Positions 5,212 through 5,710 of a DNA stretch of 5,710 nucleotides are shown here, one piece after another (positions within the stretch are counted from its first letter, which is position 1; each line of letters begins with the position of its first letter). The DNA comes from JAABSQ01 sp041642315. GTDB taxonomy: Bacteria > Desulfobacterota > Desulfobacteria > Desulfobacterales > Desulfococcaceae. Location: contig JBEPWQ010000262.1 of the NCBI GenBank assembly GCA_041642315.1, positions 1-5,710 on the forward strand. The letters run 5' to 3'. The notes under the pieces are model-generated. The model made no database searches, had not been told where the DNA came from, and saw nothing but the letters and a program-made list of their open reading frames with translations. A program made the translations under genes and the position numbers.

Positions 5212-5249
5212 ATCCTGACCATCCTTCAAAAATCCTGAGCATCCTGATT
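5212..5249. repeat. Short direct repeats of ATCCTGANC type, four copies
   Basis: Units at 5212 (ATCCTGACC), 5221 (ATCCTTCAA), 5232 (ATCCTGAGC) and 5241 (ATCCTGATT) recur about every 9-11 bp. They lie in the gap just downstream of the minus-strand gene. Similar ATCCTG-rich spacers are known to me as dispersed intergenic repeats in several bacterial groups; that link is recall, not a search. Function unknown. Confidence 0.6.
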
Positions 5250-5250
5250 C

Positions 5251-5275
5251 AAAACAGCACCGCTTTTTCTCGGTG
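5251..5275 (-). terminator. Weak intrinsic terminator downstream of the right-hand gene
   Basis: On the minus strand CACCG (5275-5271) pairs with CGGTG (5262-5258) around an 8-nt loop, followed by CTG and TTTT (5254-5251). The stem starts 15 nt after the TAG stop of the gene at 5710-5291. The stem is short and the T-run is only four bases, so confidence is modest. Confidence 0.35.
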
Positions 5276-5290
5276 AGTACCGCCCCCGGA

Positions 5291-5710
5291 CTACGGTTCC
5301 GAGGCGACCTTCCACCGTGACATCGGCCCTTCCCCCCGAATTTCCACCCCTATCTCCCGAAGCCAATCGGCGACCACCGTATTGCTGTTGTGGTCCAGTG
5401 AATATGGCTCGGGATGGCGGACGAACTCCAGATCGAAGGCGGGGTTGTACCGGGGGGCGGCTTCGGCTTCCGTGAAAATCTTCTCCAGGCGGTCTCTCAG
5501 GCGGGTCACCTGGTCGGTTTCGGCCGACAATGGGTAGAGATGTTCGATCGGCACCAGCACATACCGGCGTACCGAGGCCGGGGTCGGGGATGCGGGCAGC
5601 TTTTTACGCCCCAGGCCGGCCGGACTGGGGCCGAAGAGGGCGCGGCTTCCCTGGGTGATGCCGGTTTGCCGCAGGACATACCAGTCCCAGTCGCCGTAGG
5701 TGTATCGGAC
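5291..5710 (-). CDS. C-terminal part of a hypothetical protein, possibly DUF2459-like; N-terminus cut off
   Basis: The frame is open from the right window edge to TAG 5293-5291, giving 139 visible residues. The window fragment starts VRYTYGDWDWYV (1-12), then has FGPSPAGLG (26-34) and, near the end, a HNSNTVVADWL segment (107-117) followed by an aliphatic GVEI strand. The order of a W/Y-G-D aromatic strand, a P-S-P-x-x-L turn and an N-x-N-T helix is reminiscent of DUF2459 proteins, a permuted NlpC/papain-like group of unknown function; this is recall of pattern only. A GTG at 5560 lies in frame but good coding continues upstream, so it is not the start. GC content and codon use are much richer than in the middle of the window. 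Cell location cannot be judged because any signal peptide is outside the window. Confidence 0.75.
   Translation of the reverse strand, partial: VRYTYGDWDWYVLRQTGITQGSRALFGPSPAGLGRKKLPASPTPASVRRYVLVPIEHLYPLSAETDQVTRLRDRLEKIFTEAEAAPRYNPAFDLEFVRHPEPYSLDHNSNTVVADWLREIGVEIRGEGPMSRWKVASEP

Noticed and set aside
4981..5229. Minus-strand 82-codon frame
   Set aside because: Starts inside the ATCCTGANC repeats, has no proper Shine-Dalgarno, and its composition is uneven with a cysteine-rich front and lysine-rich end. More likely non-coding spacer.
5212..5249. Possible CRISPR array
   Set aside because: Units are about 9 bp and contiguous, without 23-40 bp repeats or unique spacers, and no cas genes are present.

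Overview
The window looks like a bacterial chromosome segment, most likely from a Desulfobacterota-type (former Deltaproteobacteria) anaerobe. This is an inference. It rests on an orphan pyruvate-kinase-like/DAC diadenylate cyclase (CdaZ type), a twin small-heat-shock-protein plus FtsH operon, strong AGGAGG Shine-Dalgarno sites and GC-rich genes separated by AT-rich spacers. No rRNA, tRNA, CRISPR array or transposase is visible.

Positions 1-2845 (minus strand) hold a compact protein-quality-control operon read leftwards: a long Hsp20 (2772-2206), a short Hsp20 (2125-1721) and the first 530 codons of a membrane-anchored FtsH protease (1591 to beyond the left edge). Each gene has a near-perfect Shine-Dalgarno. 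A sigma70-like promoter lies just upstream of the first gene, with an inverted repeat over its -10 element and a second dyad with 9-bp repeats further upstream. Two back-to-back hairpins separate the second Hsp20 gene from ftsH. The expected logic is that the two sHsps hold unfolding proteins while FtsH extracts and degrades damaged ones.

Positions about 2890-4040 are AT-rich and accessory in character. They contain one intact unknown gene (3389-3069, GTG start), preceded by a short gene (3645-3417) that lacks a normal start codon and changes frame once. Still further upstream are scraps that look like more decayed coding sequence. A good minus-strand promoter (3938-3911) points at this set. 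A second promoter (3976-4003) points the other way.

Positions 4045-4938 (plus strand) encode a complete diadenylate cyclase making the second messenger c-di-AMP, followed by a probable terminator. Positions 4939-5290 are intergenic and include a run of ATCCTGANC-type repeats. Positions 5710-5291 (minus strand) are the C-terminal 139 codons of a GC-rich gene, perhaps a DUF2459-like protein, cut by the right edge.
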